Assembly: GCF_001049895.1 (NCBI RefSeq) | Contig: NZ_CVPE01000006.1 | Coordinates: forward strand, 112,441 to 176,440 | Reading direction: 5' to 3' | Length of the DNA stretch: 64,000 bases | From: Rubeoparvulum massiliense | GTDB lineage: Bacteria; Bacillota; Bacilli; Rubeoparvulales; Rubeoparvulaceae | In this document: piece after piece, positions 1 to 10,868 of the stretch | Numbering within the stretch: position 1 is the first letter of the stretch | Layout: the number at the start of each line of letters is the position of its first letter | Notes under the pieces: model-generated | Database searches by the model: none | What the model was told of the DNA's origin: nothing | Seen by the model: the letters and a program-made list of their open reading frames with translations, nothing else | Made by a program: the position numbers and the translations under genes

Positions 1-41
1 TACGTGAAACCCACACTGGTTTTTTTTGCATGATTCTCTAA

Positions 42-3000
42 TCAAGTTTTTTTGGATTGTAAGGCTACAAATGCATTGGTGAGCATCAGCTTCAAGCGAT
101 TGAGCTGATTCACCTCACTGGCGCCTGGATCATAGTCAATGGCAGAAATATTGGCCTGTGGGAAATGATCCCGTAGGGTCTTCACAATGCCTTTCCCCGT
201 CACATGGTTGGGTAAGCAAGCGAAGGGCTGGACACAGACGATATTAGGCACATCCTGATGCAAGAGCTCTACCATCTCTGCTGTTAAGAACCAGCCTTCA
301 CCAGTCTGATTCCCCAAGGAGAGAAACTGTTCAGCCAGTTGCGCTTTCTCTTCAATGGTAGCAGGGGCGGTGAAGTGGACGCTCCTTGTGAGGGCATCGC
401 GAATGGGTTTCCGCTGCTTCTCGACATAGTTAATAAAGAGCTGTCCAAGACTTTTTGCCGACCATTTTCCATCGAGATGGCTATATTTAAAGCGTTGGTT
501 ATAGGAACAGTAGAGGAAGAAGTCGGTAAGATCAGGCATAACCGCTTCTGCGCCTTCCTCCTCTAGGACATGAACTAGGTCATTATTGGCACCAGGGTGG
601 AACTTCACGAGGATTTCGCCGACAATGCCTACCTTGGGCTTCAGCTGATGCTGACGAGGTAGCGCATCGAAGTCTGCTACCATCTGTGTTACATCATCAC
701 GGAAGCGCCGCCAATGATTGATCCGGACACTCTCCTTCGCCCGCTCCATCCAGTGGCGGAAGAGCTGCTTAGCACTACCTGCTTCTTCTTCGTAGGGGCG
801 GGTAGCATAGAGGAGACGCATGAGGAGGTCTCCATAGAGCGCAGCCATGATCGCCTGCTTCAGCATGGTAGGTGTGATGCTTAAGCCTGGATTGGATTCT
901 AGTCCTGCCACATTGAGGGAGATGACTGGCACCTGGGGCAAGCCTGCATCCCTCAGAGCTTTACGAATGAAGCCAATATAATTGGTCGCGCGACAACCGC
1001 CACCTGTCTGTGTAATGATGACAGCCGTTGTATCTGGGTCATACTCTCCAGAGCGTAGCGCATGGAGGAGCTGTCCTGTTACAAGGATGGAAGGATAGCA
1101 GGCATCATGATTGACGAAGTGTAAGCCTTCTTCCACCGTAGCATGATTCACCGTTGGTAGCACCTTCAGATCATAGCCTGCTGCTTGGAATACAACTTCA
1201 AACAGCTCGAAATGAATAGGGGACATCTGTGGTGCTAGGATCGTATGGGTTTTGCGCATCGCTTTCGTAAAGGGAACACGTTGTAGCGATGGTGCGTCAT
1301 CAGCATGAATGCTTCCTTTGTGCCGTAGTCGATCCAATACTGCCGCCTTTAATGAACGGAGGCGGATCCGGATGGCTCCCAGATTGGAGCCTTCATCGAT
1401 CTTGATCAAGGTATAGGTCTTACCATGCTGGCGTAGGATCTCTTCTACCTGATCGCTAGTGATGGCGTCTAATCCACAACCGAAAGACGTAAGCTGTACC
1501 AGCTCCAACTGATCTTCTTTGGCCACGAAGCTGGCGGCAGCATAGAGTCGAGAGTGGTACATCCACTGATCTACTACACGGAGGGGGCGTTCCACATCGC
1601 CGAGATGGGCTACTGAATCCTCCGTTAACACAGCGATCCCCATACTGGTTAATACTTGAGGAATCCCATGGTTGATCTCCGGGTCAATATGATAGGGCCG
1701 TCCTGCTAGTACCACACCAGGTGTTCCGCTCTCCTTCAAATACTGGAGAATCTCTTCACCCTTCTGCTGAATCTCTGCTTTAAATTGCTCCTTTTCGGTC
1801 CAGGCGGCCGCAGCAGCTGCCCTCACTTCCTCTTTTCCAATTCCCATGGGGACGAACTCTTCCACCAAGCGTTCTTGGAGACGCTGTAAGCGATTCATAG
1901 GGAGGAAGGGATGGAGGAAGGGGATCCCTTGTTCCGTTAACGCCTCTACATTATGGTCGATCACTTCTGGATAGGAGGTGACCACCGGACAATTAAATTG
2001 ATTATCTGCTTTTTCCTGTTCCTTCTCTTCATAGGGGATGGAGGGATAGAAGATGAAATCCACCCCTTTTGCGATCAGACTCATGATATGTCCATGACTC
2101 AATTTGGCAGGATAGCAGACTGATTCGGAGGGAATGGTTTCAATTCCCATTTCATAGACCGCTTTGGTCGAACGGCGTGAGAGTACCACGCGGTATCCCA
2201 ACTTGGTGAAGAAGGTGAACCAGAAGGGATAGTTTTCATACATATTGAGCACTCGGGGGATACCAACAGTTCCTCGCCATGCTTCCTCTTCCTTCAGGGG
2301 ATGGTACTGGAAGAGTCGTTGATATTTATACTCATAGAGATTGGGTAAGCTTTCCTTACGTAAGGGTAGACCAGCCCCACGTTCACAACGATTTCCTGTG
2401 ATGGCAGTACGGCCATCCTGAAAATGGGAGATGGTCAAGAGACAGTTATTACCACAGCGACCACAGCGCTGTAGATTGGTAGAGAAGTCAAAGCATTCCA
2501 CCTCGGCGGCAGTGAGGAGGGTGCTTTTTTCACCATGATAGCGTTCCTTGGCGATGAGAGCCGCACCAAATGCCCCCATCAGCCCTGCGATGGAAGGGCG
2601 TACCACCTCTCGCTCCGTGATGAGTTCAAAAGCACGGAGGACGGCATTATTGTAAAAGGTTCCGCCTTGTACAACGATTTTCTTCCCGAGCTCTTCAGGA
2701 TTACGGAACTTTATCACCTTAAATAGGGCATTTTTTATAATAGAGTAGGAGAGCCCAGCAGAAATATCACCGATGGAGGCGCCTTCCTTCTGCACTTGCT
2801 TCACACGGGAATTCATAAAAACAGTGCAACGTGAACCGAGATCCACCGGCTGAGGTGCGAGGAGGGCAGCCTCTGCAAAATCCTCGATCTCCATTTGTAA
2901 TGAATGGGCAAAGGTTTCGAGAAAGGAGCCACAGCCAGAAGAGCAGGCTTCATTTAAGGTGATGCTCTGAATGATCCCATCGCGAAGGGAGAGCGCCTTC

Positions 3001-4274
3001 ATATCTTGGCCCCCGATGTCTAGGATAAAATCCACATCAGGGACAAAGTATTGGGCTGCTCTGCAGTGAGCAATGGTCTCAACCTCACCCATATCCACCT
3101 TCAAGGCCTGCTTAATGAGATCCTCTCCATAGCCAGTGACAGCGGAAGCGGCAATAGATGCTGTAGCAGGGAGCTTGTCATAGATATCTCGCAATAGATG
3201 AACGGAGAGGGCAAGGGGGTTCCCTTCATTACTTCCATAGTAGGAATAGAGAATTCGTCCTCCTTCATCGAGGAGGATAGCTTTGGTGGTGGTAGAGCCT
3301 GCATCGATCCCCAAAAAGCAAGGTCCCTTGTAGTTATCAAGGGAGGCTTGCTCAACGAGGGACGCTTGATGACGCTCTGTAAATTGCTTTAGCTCTGCTT
3401 CATTGTGAAATAGCGGCTCGATATGCTCGGTTTTCGTCACATTATTTCTCTTGGTTTCCATGGTTTTTAGCAGGTCAGAGTAGTTTAGTAGTTGTTCATT
3501 CCTAGCCTCCAGGGCACTTCCCATGGCGACGTAGAGATGGGAATGAGCAGGAAAGATCACATCATCTTCCTGTAAGTTAAGGGTGTCTATAAAGTGTTTG
3601 CGTAATTGGGACAGATAGGTGAGGGGCCCACCGAGAAAGGCCACCTTCCCACGAATGGGCTTACCACATGCAAGGCCACTGATGGTTTGATTAACCACAG
3701 CTTGCAGGATGGACGATGCCACATCCTCACGGGCTGCCCCTTGATTGAGTAGGGGCTGTACATCGGTCTTGGCAAAGACGCCACAGCGCGAAGCAATTTC
3801 ATAGGTGGTGCGAGCTTCTTTCGCCAATTTATTTAAGCCGGCTGCATCGGTATGCAAGAGCGTGGCCATTTGATCAATAAAAGCACCGGTGCCACCGGCG
3901 CAGGTTCCATTCATTCGTTGTTCCGTGGTGGGAGAAAAGTACGTGATCTTCGCATCCTCACCACCCAATTCAATGGCGACATCGGTTTCAGGGATCCAGG
4001 TCTGCACAGCCTTGGTACAAGCAATAACCTCTTGGATGAAAGGAAGCTGAAGCCATTCTGCAACCCCTAAACCACTGGACCCACTCACCATGATGTTGAC
4101 ATTTGTATTGTGTAGTTGCGCTTGAAGATCGGTGAGAAGCTGGGTTACAGCGCTATTGATCTGAGAATAGTGACGTTTATATGTGGAATAGATCATTTCA
4201 TTCTTTTCATTTAGGATGACTAATTTGATGGTGGTTGATCCCACATCTAAACCTAAAGCGTAACAACTGGTCAT
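42..4274 (-). CDS. Two-domain acyl-CoA dehydratase activase fused to a DUF2229/dehydratase-like region
   Basis: A 1410-residue protein. Two ASKHA-type ATPase domains of the BadF/BcrA/HgdC activase family lie at about residues 5-270 and 320-580, each opening with a phosphate-binding motif ([20 protein letters not shown]). Each carries the two cysteine motifs that in characterised activases bind a shared [4Fe-4S] cluster (NGTCAGGTG with [15 protein letters not shown] with SRCTVF). A cysteine cluster CGRCGNNC near 640 precedes the DUF2229 region, and the C-terminal third resembles the dehydratase-component region of such giant proteins. In the family, activases drive ATP-dependent electron injection into 2-hydroxyacyl-CoA dehydratases; the substrate of this large fusion class is not established. 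The start is ATG at 4274; the nearest good ribosome site lies unusually far upstream (about 29 nt), with an in-frame stop between. No separate dehydratase subunits are nearby. Confidence 0.85.
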   Translation of the reverse strand: MTSCYALGLDVGSTTIKLVILNEKNEMIYSTYKRHYSQINSAVTQLLTDLQAQLHNTNVNIMVSGSSGLGVAEWLQLPFIQEVIACTKAVQTWIPETDVAIELGGEDAKITYFSPTTEQRMNGTCAGGTGAFIDQMATLLHTDAAGLNKLAKEARTTYEIASRCGVFAKTDVQPLLNQGAAREDVASSILQAVVNQTISGLACGKPIRGKVAFLGGPLTYLSQLRKHFIDTLNLQEDDVIFPAHSHLYVAMGSALEARNEQLLNYSDLLKTMETKRNNVTKTEHIEPLFHNEAELKQFTERHQASLVEQASLDNYKGPCFLGIDAGSTTTKAILLDEGGRILYSYYGSNEGNPLALSVHLLRDIYDKLPATASIAASAVTGYGEDLIKQALKVDMGEVETIAHCRAAQYFVPDVDFILDIGGQDMKALSLRDGIIQSITLNEACSSGCGSFLETFAHSLQMEIEDFAEAALLAPQPVDLGSRCTVFMNSRVKQVQKEGASIGDISAGLSYSIIKNALFKVIKFRNPEELGKKIVVQGGTFYNNAVLRAFELITEREVVRPSIAGLMGAFGAALIAKERYHGEKSTLLTAAEVECFDFSTNLQRCGRCGNNCLLTISHFQDGRTAITGNRCERGAGLPLRKESLPNLYEYKYQRLFQYHPLKEEEAWRGTVGIPRVLNMYENYPFWFTFFTKLGYRVVLSRRSTKAVYEMGIETIPSESVCYPAKLSHGHIMSLIAKGVDFIFYPSIPYEEKEQEKADNQFNCPVVTSYPEVIDHNVEALTEQGIPFLHPFLPMNRLQRLQERLVEEFVPMGIGKEEVRAAAAAAWTEKEQFKAEIQQKGEEILQYLKESGTPGVVLAGRPYHIDPEINHGIPQVLTSMGIAVLTEDSVAHLGDVERPLRVVDQWMYHSRLYAAASFVAKEDQLELVQLTSFGCGLDAITSDQVEEILRQHGKTYTLIKIDEGSNLGAIRIRLRSLKAAVLDRLRHKGSIHADDAPSLQRVPFTKAMRKTHTILAPQMSPIHFELFEVVFQAAGYDLKVLPTVNHATVEEGLHFVNHDACYPSILVTGQLLHALRSGEYDPDTTAVIITQTGGGCRATNYIGFIRKALRDAGLPQVPVISLNVAGLESNPGLSITPTMLKQAIMAALYGDLLMRLLYATRPYEEEAGSAKQLFRHWMERAKESVRINHWRRFRDDVTQMVADFDALPRQHQLKPKVGIVGEILVKFHPGANNDLVHVLEEEGAEAVMPDLTDFFLYCSYNQRFKYSHLDGKWSAKSLGQLFINYVEKQRKPIRDALTRSVHFTAPATIEEKAQLAEQFLSLGNQTGEGWFLTAEMVELLHQDVPNIVCVQPFACLPNHVTGKGIVKTLRDHFPQANISAIDYDPGASEVNQLNRLKLMLTNAFVALQSKKT

Positions 4275-4357
4275 TGCATTCGCAGTATGAAACTGCTTTC
4301 ACCTCCCAAATACATTATAATCCAAGGAATTGGGGGTAATTGCTAACAATGTATGAA

Positions 4358-5107
4358 TTATTTAAAGAAGAGGCGAATGGCCATGACGACCACCATGATA
4401 ATCAGCATGATACGTACTAGCTTGTCTCCCTTAGCAATAGCAAATTTGCTAGCTAGGGCTGCACCTACCCCATTTCCTAAGGCGAGGACAATCCCATAAA
4501 CCCAGTTTACCTCACCATGGATGATAAAAATGATCAGGGAGGAGATGGAGAATGCACCGATGACGAACACCTTGATGCTATTGATCTCCACAAGGGAGAG
4601 CTGGGTGAGTAATAGTAAAACCGCAATCATAAAGAAGCCGATACCCGCTTGCAAAAAGCCACCGTACACACCAAAAAGGAAGAAGAGAATCACAGCGATA
4701 ATTTTGCTTCTTCGGCTCATCTCTTTGGTTTTACGACGCATTCGTTTTTGGGGCTGCCAGATTAAGATGGCTAGTACGACGATCATGGCTGTAGCTAGGA
4801 TCTTATTAAAAATATCTTCGGAGATAGTGATGGCCATATTAGCACCAATAATCGACCCGATGACAGCAGGAATGCCCAGTAAGATCCCGAGCTTCCAAGG
4901 GAAGACGCCATGCTGATGGAAACCTTTGATCGCCACTAAACTCTGAACAAGCAGTGCGATGCGATTGGTTCCATTGGCAATGGCAGGAGGTAAGCCGAGA
5001 AATATCATAACAGGTAAGGTAAGCAGTGAACCACCGCCAGCCATTACATTAATAAAGCCAGCAAGGAGTCCAGTTGCGAGGATAATCAAGGAAGTTAGCA
5101 GATCCAA
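4358..5107 (-). CDS. TSUP (TauE/SafE) family membrane exporter
   Basis: A 249-residue integral membrane protein with about seven to eight hydrophobic segments arranged as two related halves, the layout of the TauE/SafE (TSUP) family. Each half begins with a glycine-rich turn (GFINVMAGGGS near residue 18, GGFLQAGIGF near 150). Family members move sulfite, sulfoacetate or other organosulfur anions; the sequence does not tell which. The start is TTG at 5107, preceded at suitable distance by GGGGG. It is transcribed in the same direction as the activase-type gene 83 bp downstream, so co-transcription is possible. Confidence 0.85.
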   Translation of the reverse strand: MDLLTSLIILATGLLAGFINVMAGGGSLLTLPVMIFLGLPPAIANGTNRIALLVQSLVAIKGFHQHGVFPWKLGILLGIPAVIGSIIGANMAITISEDIFNKILATAMIVVLAILIWQPQKRMRRKTKEMSRRSKIIAVILFFLFGVYGGFLQAGIGFFMIAVLLLLTQLSLVEINSIKVFVIGAFSISSLIIFIIHGEVNWVYGIVLALGNGVGAALASKFAIAKGDKLVRIMLIIMVVVMAIRLFFK

Positions 5108-5279
5108 TATCGTTGCCCCCTAGCAATAAAATAAACAGGAATAGTTTCATCATAACACGTACTGTGCTGAGATTCACACGGGAATGCGAAGTTTTTCATA
5201 GAAAGCATCCTAGAAAGAATAGTATAATAGAATCACTACATATGATGACGAAAAATATCTTAGGAAAAGGAGGATGATT

Positions 5280-6503
5280 ATGAATTGGTTTCGTTCTTAC
5301 CGCTTTCCCCTGATCTTACTAGCAGCCATTGTCATCGGTTCGGTTGTGGGGATGGTGATGGGTCAGGATGCAGATATCCTCAAGCCTTTGGGGGATCTTT
5401 TTCTCAATCTCATGTTTACCATCGTTGTACCCCTTGTCTTTTTTAGTATTGCTTCCACCATTGGAAATATGGATAATATGAAGCGTTTTGGAAAGATCAT
5501 GGGTTCCATGCTTACGATCTTTATTATTACCGGTATTATCTCAGGTATTGTGATGCTCTTTGTTGTTCAGATGGCACCACCCTCTCAGGGTGTGCAAGTT
5601 GAACTGGAGGTTCCAGCAGATGTAGAGCAGCTAAGCGTAGGGGAGCAATTGGTGCAGGCCTTTACGCAGCCTGACTTTTTGAATCTCCTCTCTCGCCGTA
5701 ATATGCTAGCTCTTATCGTCTTTGCCATGCTGGTGGGAATTGCCACCAGCCTCAGTGGGGAGAAGGGTCGACCTTTTGCGCAATTTCTTTCCTCAGGCTC
5801 AACGGTGATGATGAAGGTGGTCTCCATCATCATGTGGTATGCTCCCATCGGATTGGGTGCCTACTTTGCATCCCTAGTGGGCGTCTTTGGTCCAGAGCTC
5901 TTAGGCTCCTATGCCCGAGCCATGGCGGTCTACTATCCTGTCGCTATTCTTTACTTTTTTATCTTCTTTACCCTCTATGCCTTTATTGGAGGAGGGGCAA
6001 CAGGCACCCGCCTCTTTTGGCGAAATGCAGTTTCACCTGCGGTCACGTCCTTAGCAACAGGTAGCAGTGTTGCCACCATTCCTGCCAATCTGCTTGCAGC
6101 TGAACGTACCGGTGTGCCTAAGGATATTCGGGAGACGGTAATCCCCATCGGCGCCTCTATTCATATGGATGGGTCAGCACTATCAGCCATATTGAAAATC
6201 TCCTTTCTCTTCGGGATCTTTCAGATGGATTTCCATGGCTTCGGAACCTATGCAACTGCAGTGGGGATTGCCTTACTTAGTGGTGTAGTCATGGGTGGGA
6301 TTCCTGGCGGTGGCTTCCTCGGTGAGATGCTCATCGTCACCATGTATGGCTTCCCACCGGAAGCATTGCCGATCTTAGCTGTCCTAGGCACCCTTGTTGA
6401 TCCTCCCGCTACCATGGTGAACGCTACTGGCGACTATGTGAGTAGCATGATGGTTACCCGGATGGTGGAAGGGAAGGAATGGTTGAAGGCGAAATTATCA
6501 TGA
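5280..6503 (+). CDS. Dicarboxylate/amino acid:cation symporter (DAACS family)
   Basis: A 407-residue sodium/proton-coupled carrier of the glutamate/C4-dicarboxylate (DAACS, GltP/DctA-like) family in the cytoplasmic membrane. Hydrophobic helices run through the protein. The re-entrant serine-rich region is present (TSLATGSSVATIP near 262), as are the MDGSAL segment near 300, a GGIPGGG segment near 343 and the conserved late DPPATMVNATGD motif near 378. I chose ATG 5280 because AAAGGAGG at 5266-5273 sits 6 nt in front of it; the in-frame ATG at 5274 touches the site. The substrate (glutamate, aspartate, succinate or cystine) cannot be assigned. A terminator follows. Confidence 0.9.
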   Translation: MNWFRSYRFPLILLAAIVIGSVVGMVMGQDADILKPLGDLFLNLMFTIVVPLVFFSIASTIGNMDNMKRFGKIMGSMLTIFIITGIISGIVMLFVVQMAPPSQGVQVELEVPADVEQLSVGEQLVQAFTQPDFLNLLSRRNMLALIVFAMLVGIATSLSGEKGRPFAQFLSSGSTVMMKVVSIIMWYAPIGLGAYFASLVGVFGPELLGSYARAMAVYYPVAILYFFIFFTLYAFIGGGATGTRLFWRNAVSPAVTSLATGSSVATIPANLLAAERTGVPKDIRETVIPIGASIHMDGSALSAILKISFLFGIFQMDFHGFGTYATAVGIALLSGVVMGGIPGGGFLGEMLIVTMYGFPPEALPILAVLGTLVDPPATMVNATGDYVSSMMVTRMVEGKEWLKAKLS

Positions 6504-6524
6504 AGTAGCAACATGAAGATGAAG

Positions 6525-6558
6525 AGGACCGATTTCAACAGGTGAAATCGGTCCTTTA
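6525..6558 (+). terminator. Rho-independent terminator after the symporter
   Basis: A 13-bp perfect stem (AGGACCGATTTCA and its complement) with a 5-nt loop is followed by TTTACTT. It lies 22 bp after the symporter stop and may also serve the converging solute-binding protein gene. Confidence 0.85.
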
Positions 6559-6580
6559 CTTGTTCTCATAATCATTTGAT

Positions 6581-7954
6581 CTAGCCTCTTTCGTCCAAGT
6601 TTACTCGATCTAGAATGGCTTGCCCTTCCTGCTCCATTTTTTCTAAGGCTTCGTCAATGCTGATCTTATTCTGAAGGATCTGCGTGAAATATTTTTCAAT
6701 GACATCATGGATTTCATAACGCTTGGTTTGTAGTGCTTTCTCTTCATGACGATGGGATGGAGCAGGTGGTGAGAGTAAGTGGAAGGCATCCCAATGAAGA
6801 TCTTGATTGAAATGGATGGTAGCATCTTGAAAGGCATGTAATTGGCTGTATCGATCCTTAGGCGGGTGTTCTAGAGCGAATTGGATGAATTCCCAAGCCA
6901 GCTCAGTGCGTGGACTTTCTCCATAGATGGTATAGAATTCAGGGAAATAGATGGTAGCGCCAATTCCAGGACGATCAGGATGGACTGGCACAGTTACAAG
7001 ATCGAAGTCGACCCACTCATCGTATTGAATAAGACTCGTGGATGATGGAGTCAGGATCCCTAAATCTGTACTGGATATTTCCATCATGGCAACACGCCCG
7101 GATAAAAAAGGAGGGAAGTCTTGCTGCTCTTTTTCCTGATTTGATTGGGAGTGATCATAATGGGTATTGACATAAGGAATGAGAGCCCCAGAGTTCAAAA
7201 TATGGATGGCATCTGCAAAGACTTGCCGCCATGTGGCGTTATTGATGCTCATCTGATTGGCATGGGGGTCGATGAAGTCTACCTGTAGTGGTTTAATAAA
7301 GTCAAGAAAGAAATGGTATTCAGAGACATCCTGACGGCGAAAGAGGGATAAGTCCATGCCATAGATTCCATCTTCCGGATGGGTCACCTGTAATGCGAGA
7401 TCCACAAATTGTTCCCAGGTCATAAAGTCTTGAGGATAAGGTATTTGATAGCGATCAAAGATTTTTTTATTATAGGCAAGCGCACTGGACTCATAGGTGC
7501 TGGCTAAACCGAAGAGTGTTCCATTACCTAAATGCTGTAGACTTTCGAGGATCGTTGGATGAAAACGTCCAAGATCAAATTGATCTCGCTTGATCAAGCC
7601 ATCTAGTGGCAGAAGGATCTCATTCTCGATCAACAGTTGTTGATCAAAGCTGGGAGCGATGAGCACATCGGGAGGATTCTCAGTGGCTAACAGCTCGGCC
7701 ATGGCGAGTTCAAATGCATCGGGGTAAGGAATTCCTTCCGCTAAGTACTTTTCGAGGAGCGGATAATATTCGACCGTCATAAGATCTACAGCAGGATGGG
7801 TCACTTGGAAGTTGGCAATCCCCCCATCGGAAGATAAATGATTGGATAAGACTGCAATCACCAGTTGTTCGGCAGGCTCAGAAGTGGTTGAACTACAGGC
7901 AACGAGGCTGAATAGAAGCAAGAACATGCTTAGAAATAGAAATGCTCTTTTCAT
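6581..7954 (-). CDS. Extracellular solute-binding lipoprotein (ABC sugar-type, family 1)
   Basis: A 457-residue secreted lipoprotein. It has a short basic N-terminus, a hydrophobic core and lipobox LVAC ending at Cys20, then a mature domain resembling family 1 (MalE-like) solute-binding proteins. Features include the internal motif LAYNKKIFDRYQIPYPQ, typical of the hinge region of such proteins, and a C-terminal helix with repeated acidic and glutamine residues. The usual role is substrate capture for an ABC importer. No permease or ATPase genes are adjacent, so it is an orphan here. Start ATG 7954 is preceded by an AGAGGAG site. It is divergent from namA across 264 bp. Confidence 0.8.
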   Translation of the reverse strand: MKRAFLFLSMFLLLFSLVACSSTTSEPAEQLVIAVLSNHLSSDGGIANFQVTHPAVDLMTVEYYPLLEKYLAEGIPYPDAFELAMAELLATENPPDVLIAPSFDQQLLIENEILLPLDGLIKRDQFDLGRFHPTILESLQHLGNGTLFGLASTYESSALAYNKKIFDRYQIPYPQDFMTWEQFVDLALQVTHPEDGIYGMDLSLFRRQDVSEYHFFLDFIKPLQVDFIDPHANQMSINNATWRQVFADAIHILNSGALIPYVNTHYDHSQSNQEKEQQDFPPFLSGRVAMMEISSTDLGILTPSSTSLIQYDEWVDFDLVTVPVHPDRPGIGATIYFPEFYTIYGESPRTELAWEFIQFALEHPPKDRYSQLHAFQDATIHFNQDLHWDAFHLLSPPAPSHRHEEKALQTKRYEIHDVIEKYFTQILQNKISIDEALEKMEQEGQAILDRVNLDERG

Positions 7955-8218
7955 AAGATTTCTCCTCTGGTCCTATTTTTTCTTTGTAGTGGCTCAGATG
8001 TGTCACTTTATGGATATAACTGCAACCAAATATACCACAATACCCCAATACAGTAAACTTAAAGAATGCTGTCGTTGCTACCAATGCTCTCGATGTAATG
8101 AAGAGTTTCTGCACCTTTTTTAGTCGAATCTTCGTATATAGTATTGAGAGAAATGTAAATTCTTCCGTATGATTTGGTACAATATAGGGAGACGATATAC
8201 AAAGAAAGGGTGAAATGG

Positions 8219-9232
8219 ATGAGTCTATTACTCTCGCCGTATCATGTAAAGGATCTCCAATTAAAGAACCGAATTGTGATGTCACCCATGTGTATGTATG
8301 CTTGTGAGGAGAAGGATGGAAAGGTAACCCCATGGCATCTTACACACTATGGATCGAGAGCCATCGGTCAAGTTGGACTGATTATTCAAGAGGCTACTGC
8401 AGTGTTGCCAGCAGGCCGTATTAGTGAGGAAGATCTGGGCATCTGGGAAGATGAGCAAGTAGCAGGACTCACTCAGCTGGTACAGACCATCCATGCTTTT
8501 GGTAGCAAGGCAGGCATTCAATTAGCTCATGCAGGAAGAAAGGCGCTGGTTCCAGGTACGATCTTCGCACCCTCGGCTATTCCTTATAATGAACAGATGC
8601 GCGTTCCCAAGGCGATGACGCAAGAGGAGATTGACGGAACTATCGAAGCCTTTGGGATGGCTGCCAGGCGTGCACGTTTGGCGGGCTATGATCTCATCGA
8701 AATTCATGGAGCCCATGGCTACTTAATCAATGAGTTTCTTTCACCCCTAACTAATCACCGCCAGGATCAGTATGGAGGTAACATAGAGAATCGCTATCGC
8801 TTCTTACACCAAGTGATTGAAGCGGTGAAAGAGGAGTGGGATGGTCCGCTCTTTGTCCGCATCTCAGGTCATGAATACCATCCAGATGGACAAGGCATGA
8901 CAGAATCGATTCAGCTTGCGCAATGGATGAAGGAGGATGGCGTCGATCTCATTGATGTGAGCTCAGGCGGCGTGGTTTCCTATAAGATACATGCCTATCC
9001 GGGCTATCAGGTTCCATTTGCCGAAGGGATTAAACGGGAAGCAGGGATTCCTACTGGCGCGGTGGGATTGATTACACAGGGCATTCAAGGGGAAGAGATT
9101 CTGCAAAATCAGCGGGCCGATCTCATCTTTATCGGCCGAGAGTTACTTCGTGATCCCTATTGGCCAAGAACAGCAGCGTTACAATTACATGAAGAAATTT
9201 CTGTACCAAAACCCTATGAACGGGGTTGGTAA
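8219..9232 (+). CDS. namA: NADPH dehydrogenase NamA (Old Yellow Enzyme family)
   Basis: A 337-residue FMN-dependent ene-reductase, close in length to B. subtilis YqjM (338). Visible family residues are the N-terminal SPMCMYAC segment holding the flavin-tuning Cys and the Tyr of the YqjM class, the [14 protein letters not shown] motif with the substrate-binding His pair, FVRISG with a flavin-contacting Arg, and the C-terminal [12 protein letters not shown]. The family reduces activated C=C bonds of enals, enones and nitro compounds in the cytoplasm using NADPH. The start ATG 8219 has GAAAGGGTG upstream; the longer open frame from 8174 has no ribosome site. The stop lies 14 nt before the next gene, so the two probably form an operon. 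Confidence 0.93.
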   Translation: MSLLLSPYHVKDLQLKNRIVMSPMCMYACEEKDGKVTPWHLTHYGSRAIGQVGLIIQEATAVLPAGRISEEDLGIWEDEQVAGLTQLVQTIHAFGSKAGIQLAHAGRKALVPGTIFAPSAIPYNEQMRVPKAMTQEEIDGTIEAFGMAARRARLAGYDLIEIHGAHGYLINEFLSPLTNHRQDQYGGNIENRYRFLHQVIEAVKEEWDGPLFVRISGHEYHPDGQGMTESIQLAQWMKEDGVDLIDVSSGGVVSYKIHAYPGYQVPFAEGIKREAGIPTGAVGLITQGIQGEEILQNQRADLIFIGRELLRDPYWPRTAALQLHEEISVPKPYERGW

Positions 9233-9246
9233 GGGGGGTAAGCGTT

Positions 9247-9729
9247 ATGAACATATTTTTATGGATTCTCATTCTCATCCTATTTGGACTTAGTTTTGTA
9301 GGGCTGATCTTTCCCGTATTACCTTCTGTTCTCCTTCTCTGGATTGGTTTCCTTCTCTACCAGTTTGCCCTTCATGGAACAGCATTGACAGCTGTCTTCT
9401 GGTGGGCGATGGCCATTCTCACCATCTTGATCTTCTTGGCAGATATTTTAGCCAATAGCTATTTTGTAAAACGGTATGGCGGTTCCGCATGGGGACGGCG
9501 GGCAGGAGCCCTTGGGATCATCGTGGGTAGCTTTATCTTTCCACCCTTTGGACTCTTGATCGTTCCCTTCATTGCAGTGCTTATTACGGAAATTTTACTA
9601 GAACCCAATGTAGAACGAGCTTTTCGTGCATCCATTGGCTCACTCATCGGCTTTTTAAGTAGTTCTGTGGCGAAATTAATGATTCAGCTCGTCATGATTC
9701 TTTGGTTTTTCTTTACCATTTGGTTCTAA
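9247..9729 (+). CDS. DUF456 family membrane protein
   Basis: A 160-residue hydrophobic protein of the DUF456 family with about four to five membrane helices. A G/P-rich FPVLPSV segment lies near residue 23 and a second glycine-rich, positively charged loop (YGGSAWGRRAGALG) near 78, both typical of the family. The function is unknown. I placed the start at ATG 9247, which follows AAGGGGGG; an in-frame TTG at 9226 overlapping the namA stop has no ribosome site. It is probably co-transcribed with namA. Confidence 0.8.
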   Translation: MNIFLWILILILFGLSFVGLIFPVLPSVLLLWIGFLLYQFALHGTALTAVFWWAMAILTILIFLADILANSYFVKRYGGSAWGRRAGALGIIVGSFIFPPFGLLIVPFIAVLITEILLEPNVERAFRASIGSLIGFLSSSVAKLMIQLVMILWFFFTIWF

Positions 9730-9756
9730 GCCTATTCAGCAAGGGAGGAAGAGAGA

Positions 9757-10842
9757 GTGGGGGAGAGCTTATGGGAATTGGCGTATGTCCTACCCAACCT
9801 AAATCTATCCGAATGCTTTCAATGCTCACAGATGGCCTTGGTTCCTGCAAAGGATCCCCGCGTTCAACAAATTGAGGAAGCCATACCTTCTGCAAGAAAA
9901 TTACTTCACGCTTTTGTGGATATGACAGGTCAAGCCATTGAGCCAGCTGTGTTATTAATTCATCCAGAAGCCCCAGCCTCTGCAGTGACTGCAGAGGCTC
10001 TTGTGGCTTTTCGTAATATGGTAGCTTTGTCCATTCAACTACGGGAGTGGGCTCATGTGCGGAAGCAGGGACAACCTGAGCATCCGCTCTTTTCTGATTC
10101 ATTTGATTTTTATCCAGTGACCATGGCAGATCAAGATCACCTGGTCATCCTATCTCCTGCTTTACAGGCAATAGTCACGCTAGAGGCACCTTTTCAAGGC
10201 ATGGCAGCACCCCATGTTCCCCGCTTTTATCATCAGCGCTATGGCTTGGACTTTATCCTATATGAAGGGCTGCGTCTTCATTGGGAGCGAAGATTTGCTG
10301 AGAATAATGAAGAACGGGAGACACGGGTAATTTTCCGCTCATTAGAGATGGCCTATCATGCTAGCTCCGTTCCGCTGAAGAATCAGGCCAACCTCTTTGA
10401 TTATGGACTCTACCTCTCCATTTGGGTGAGTGCCATGGAGATTTTGGTACATCCGAAGAAGCGAACAGCTTCGCAGGAACAGGTGTTGCGGTTACTTGGA
10501 TCCTTTTCCTGGAATGATTCAAGATTAAATCAAGAAAAATTCGAAATAGTCTTGAATCGGGAGTATCAATATGTTAACTTAATACAAAAGTTATATAAAG
10601 AGATCTACCGAGCACGTGGCTATTTCCTTCATGGTAATCCTGTGAAGGAGGAGTCGTTATATCCATTCGGTAATACGAAGTATCCTGATTTATGGAGTCT
10701 AGCCCCCCTTGTTTATCGGACAGCGTTACTAGCTTATCTCCAAGAATTGCATCCCCATTTCGCTGTAGTCTGGCCTTCGGAAGTGTGGGAGTTGGCCCAA
10801 TTGGAGTATGAAGATGCGCTACTACAACTAATCCAAACCTAG
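9757..10842 (+). CDS. Hypothetical protein with a HEPN-like C-terminal region
   Basis: A 361-residue soluble protein with no membrane segment. The start is GTG 9757, 8 nt after AAGGGAGG. The C-terminal half is helical. It contains FDYGLYLSIWVSAMEIL (about residue 221), like the first helix of Apea-type HEPN domains, followed by RARGYFLHG (about residue 286), which matches the HEPN R-x4-H signature. HEPN domains are often ribonucleases or RNA/nucleotide-binding modules, but an active RNase role is only an inference here because no toxin or defence partner is adjacent. It sits between a DUF456 gene and aspartokinase, in the same direction. Confidence 0.55.
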   Translation: MGESLWELAYVLPNLNLSECFQCSQMALVPAKDPRVQQIEEAIPSARKLLHAFVDMTGQAIEPAVLLIHPEAPASAVTAEALVAFRNMVALSIQLREWAHVRKQGQPEHPLFSDSFDFYPVTMADQDHLVILSPALQAIVTLEAPFQGMAAPHVPRFYHQRYGLDFILYEGLRLHWERRFAENNEERETRVIFRSLEMAYHASSVPLKNQANLFDYGLYLSIWVSAMEILVHPKKRTASQEQVLRLLGSFSWNDSRLNQEKFEIVLNREYQYVNLIQKLYKEIYRARGYFLHGNPVKEESLYPFGNTKYPDLWSLAPLVYRTALLAYLQELHPHFAVVWPSEVWELAQLEYEDALLQLIQT

Positions 10843-10868
10843 AAACGTTCACACCTGGAGGAATGACG

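Noticed and set aside
7893..8333. 146-residue minus-strand ORF across the solute-binding protein start
   Set aside because: It overlaps the signal-peptide region of one gene and the start of namA, with no ribosome site or family features.
10843..10868. Lysine riboswitch for the aspartokinase gene
   Set aside because: Only 26 bp separate it from the upstream gene, far too short for the roughly 180-nt aptamer.
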